From: Microvirga flavescens | Lineage (GTDB): Bacteria; Pseudomonadota; Alphaproteobacteria; Rhizobiales; Beijerinckiaceae | DNA: 64,000 nt | NCBI RefSeq assembly: GCF_003290125.1 | Contig: NZ_QMKH01000005.1 | Span: 241,942 to 305,941, forward strand | Direction: 5' to 3' | Shown: positions 63,634 to 64,000 of the stretch, one piece after another | How positions within the stretch are numbered: the first letter of the stretch is position 1 | Layout of the letters: every line of letters starts with the position of its first letter | Translations under genes and position numbers: made by a program | The notes under the pieces: generated by a model | What the model was told of the DNA's origin: nothing | Databases searched by the model: none | The model's input: the letters and a program-made list of their open reading frames with translations, nothing else

Positions 63634-64000
63634 TCAAGCGGCCTTGACGCCGGAAAGGAAGCCATCGACCTCCTGGCCGAGGGTTGAGGAGTGGCGGGCG
63701 AGTTCCTGGGCGGCGCCGAGGACCTGGGAGGCGGCGGCACCGGTTTCGCCCGCGCCCTGGCGGACATCGCCGATGTTGCCGGTGACCATCTCCGTGCCGC
63801 GCGCGGCCTCCTGCACGTTGCGCGCGATCTCCGCCGTCGCCGCGCCCTGCTCCTCCATCGCCGCCGCGATCGACACCGAGATCTGCGACATCTCCGTGAT
63901 CGTCTTGGCGATCTCGTGGATCGCCCGCACCGCCTCGTCCGTCGCCTGCTGCACCGAGCCGATCTGTGCCGAGATCTCGTCCGTCGCCTTCGAGGTCTGG
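63634..64000 (-). CDS. methyl-accepting chemotaxis protein (C-terminal part, cut by window end)
   Basis: The open frame runs into the window end; only the last 121 residues are visible. The sequence is the end of the signalling domain: ATDEISAQIGSVQQATDEAV, EIAKTITEMSQISVSIAAAMEEQGAATAEI and RNVQEAARGTEMV, a coiled coil of the Tar-type MA domain. The hairpin tip and sensor domain lie outside. It is the first known gene of the mcp-cheW-cheY-cheB-cheR unit. Confidence 0.9.
   Translation of the reverse strand, partial: QTSKATDEISAQIGSVQQATDEAVRAIHEIAKTITEMSQISVSIAAAMEEQGAATAEIARNVQEAARGTEMVTGNIGDVRQGAGETGAAASQVLGAAQELARHSSTLGQEVDGFLSGVKAA

Overview
This is GC-rich chromosomal DNA from an alphaproteobacterium, most likely a member of Hyphomicrobiales (the Methylobacteriaceae/Beijerinckiaceae/Chelatococcaceae/Bosea range). 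The evidence is the gene order yebC-ruvC-ruvA-ruvB-ybgC-tolQRAB-pal-cpoB-tilS-ftsH-glmM, families largely restricted to alphaproteobacteria (DUF1013/TrcR, DUF1192, DUF1465, DUF4164, aa3-type oxidase subunit IV), a split proton-translocating transhydrogenase, and several palindromic intergenic repeats. The window is almost entirely core genome. No prophage, insertion sequence, CRISPR array, tRNA or rRNA was recognised.

Layout: 1-3471 holds the 3' end of an RND efflux pump, a degenerate Nudix-like protein and an outer-membrane beta-barrel protein. 3672-16123 (minus strand) carries glmM, ftsH, tilS, cpoB, pal, tolB, tolA, tolR and tolQ; a plus-strand pair (phospholipase D-like enzyme and HdeD-like membrane protein) splits pal from tolB. 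16476-21286 has an NTF2-like protein, ybgC, ruvB, ruvA, ruvC and yebC, with two AT-richer small genes set among them. 21410-24484 has an ExoD-like protein, a YmdB-type phosphoesterase, 5-formyltetrahydrofolate cyclo-ligase, a 6S RNA locus, zapA and a DUF4164 protein. 24675-32652 is a carbon-metabolism block (tkt, gap, pgk, fba) followed by a degenerate ThiE-like protein, a Sel1-repeat protein and an inositol monophosphatase-like enzyme.

32872-34862 is a MotA/TolQ-like plus OmpA/MotB-like membrane pair, followed by an MsbA-type ABC exporter. 37111-40770 holds rpmE and small alphaproteobacterial regulators or structural proteins, including TrcR, plus a candidate structured RNA. 40788-46414 has prpE, a TauE-family permease, two DUF465 proteins, purE, purK and rpsU. 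46603-56757 has a TPR lipoprotein, a nucleotidyltransferase, a GNAT enzyme, pntB-pntAB-pntAA, cytochrome oxidase subunit IV, a glycosyltransferase, an ABC1 kinase and an oligoendopeptidase F. 57094-60579 encodes an L,D-transpeptidase and a DUF882 (M15-like) protein, both for the cell wall. 60737-64000 (minus) is a chemotaxis operon: mcp (cut by the window end), cheW, cheY, cheB, cheR.

Cell-envelope maintenance is the dominant theme: Tol-Pal, the stator-like pair, peptidoglycan precursor synthesis by GlmM, L,D-transpeptidase, DUF882 and FtsH quality control. No convincing new multi-gene system was found. The best leads are the degenerate ThiE-like protein, the stator-like pair without Zorya effectors, a three-copy covarying palindromic repeat, a candidate small RNA near 38.1-38.2 kb, and small AT-richer genes inserted into conserved operons. 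All start-site choices, promoters and RNA calls are readings by eye.
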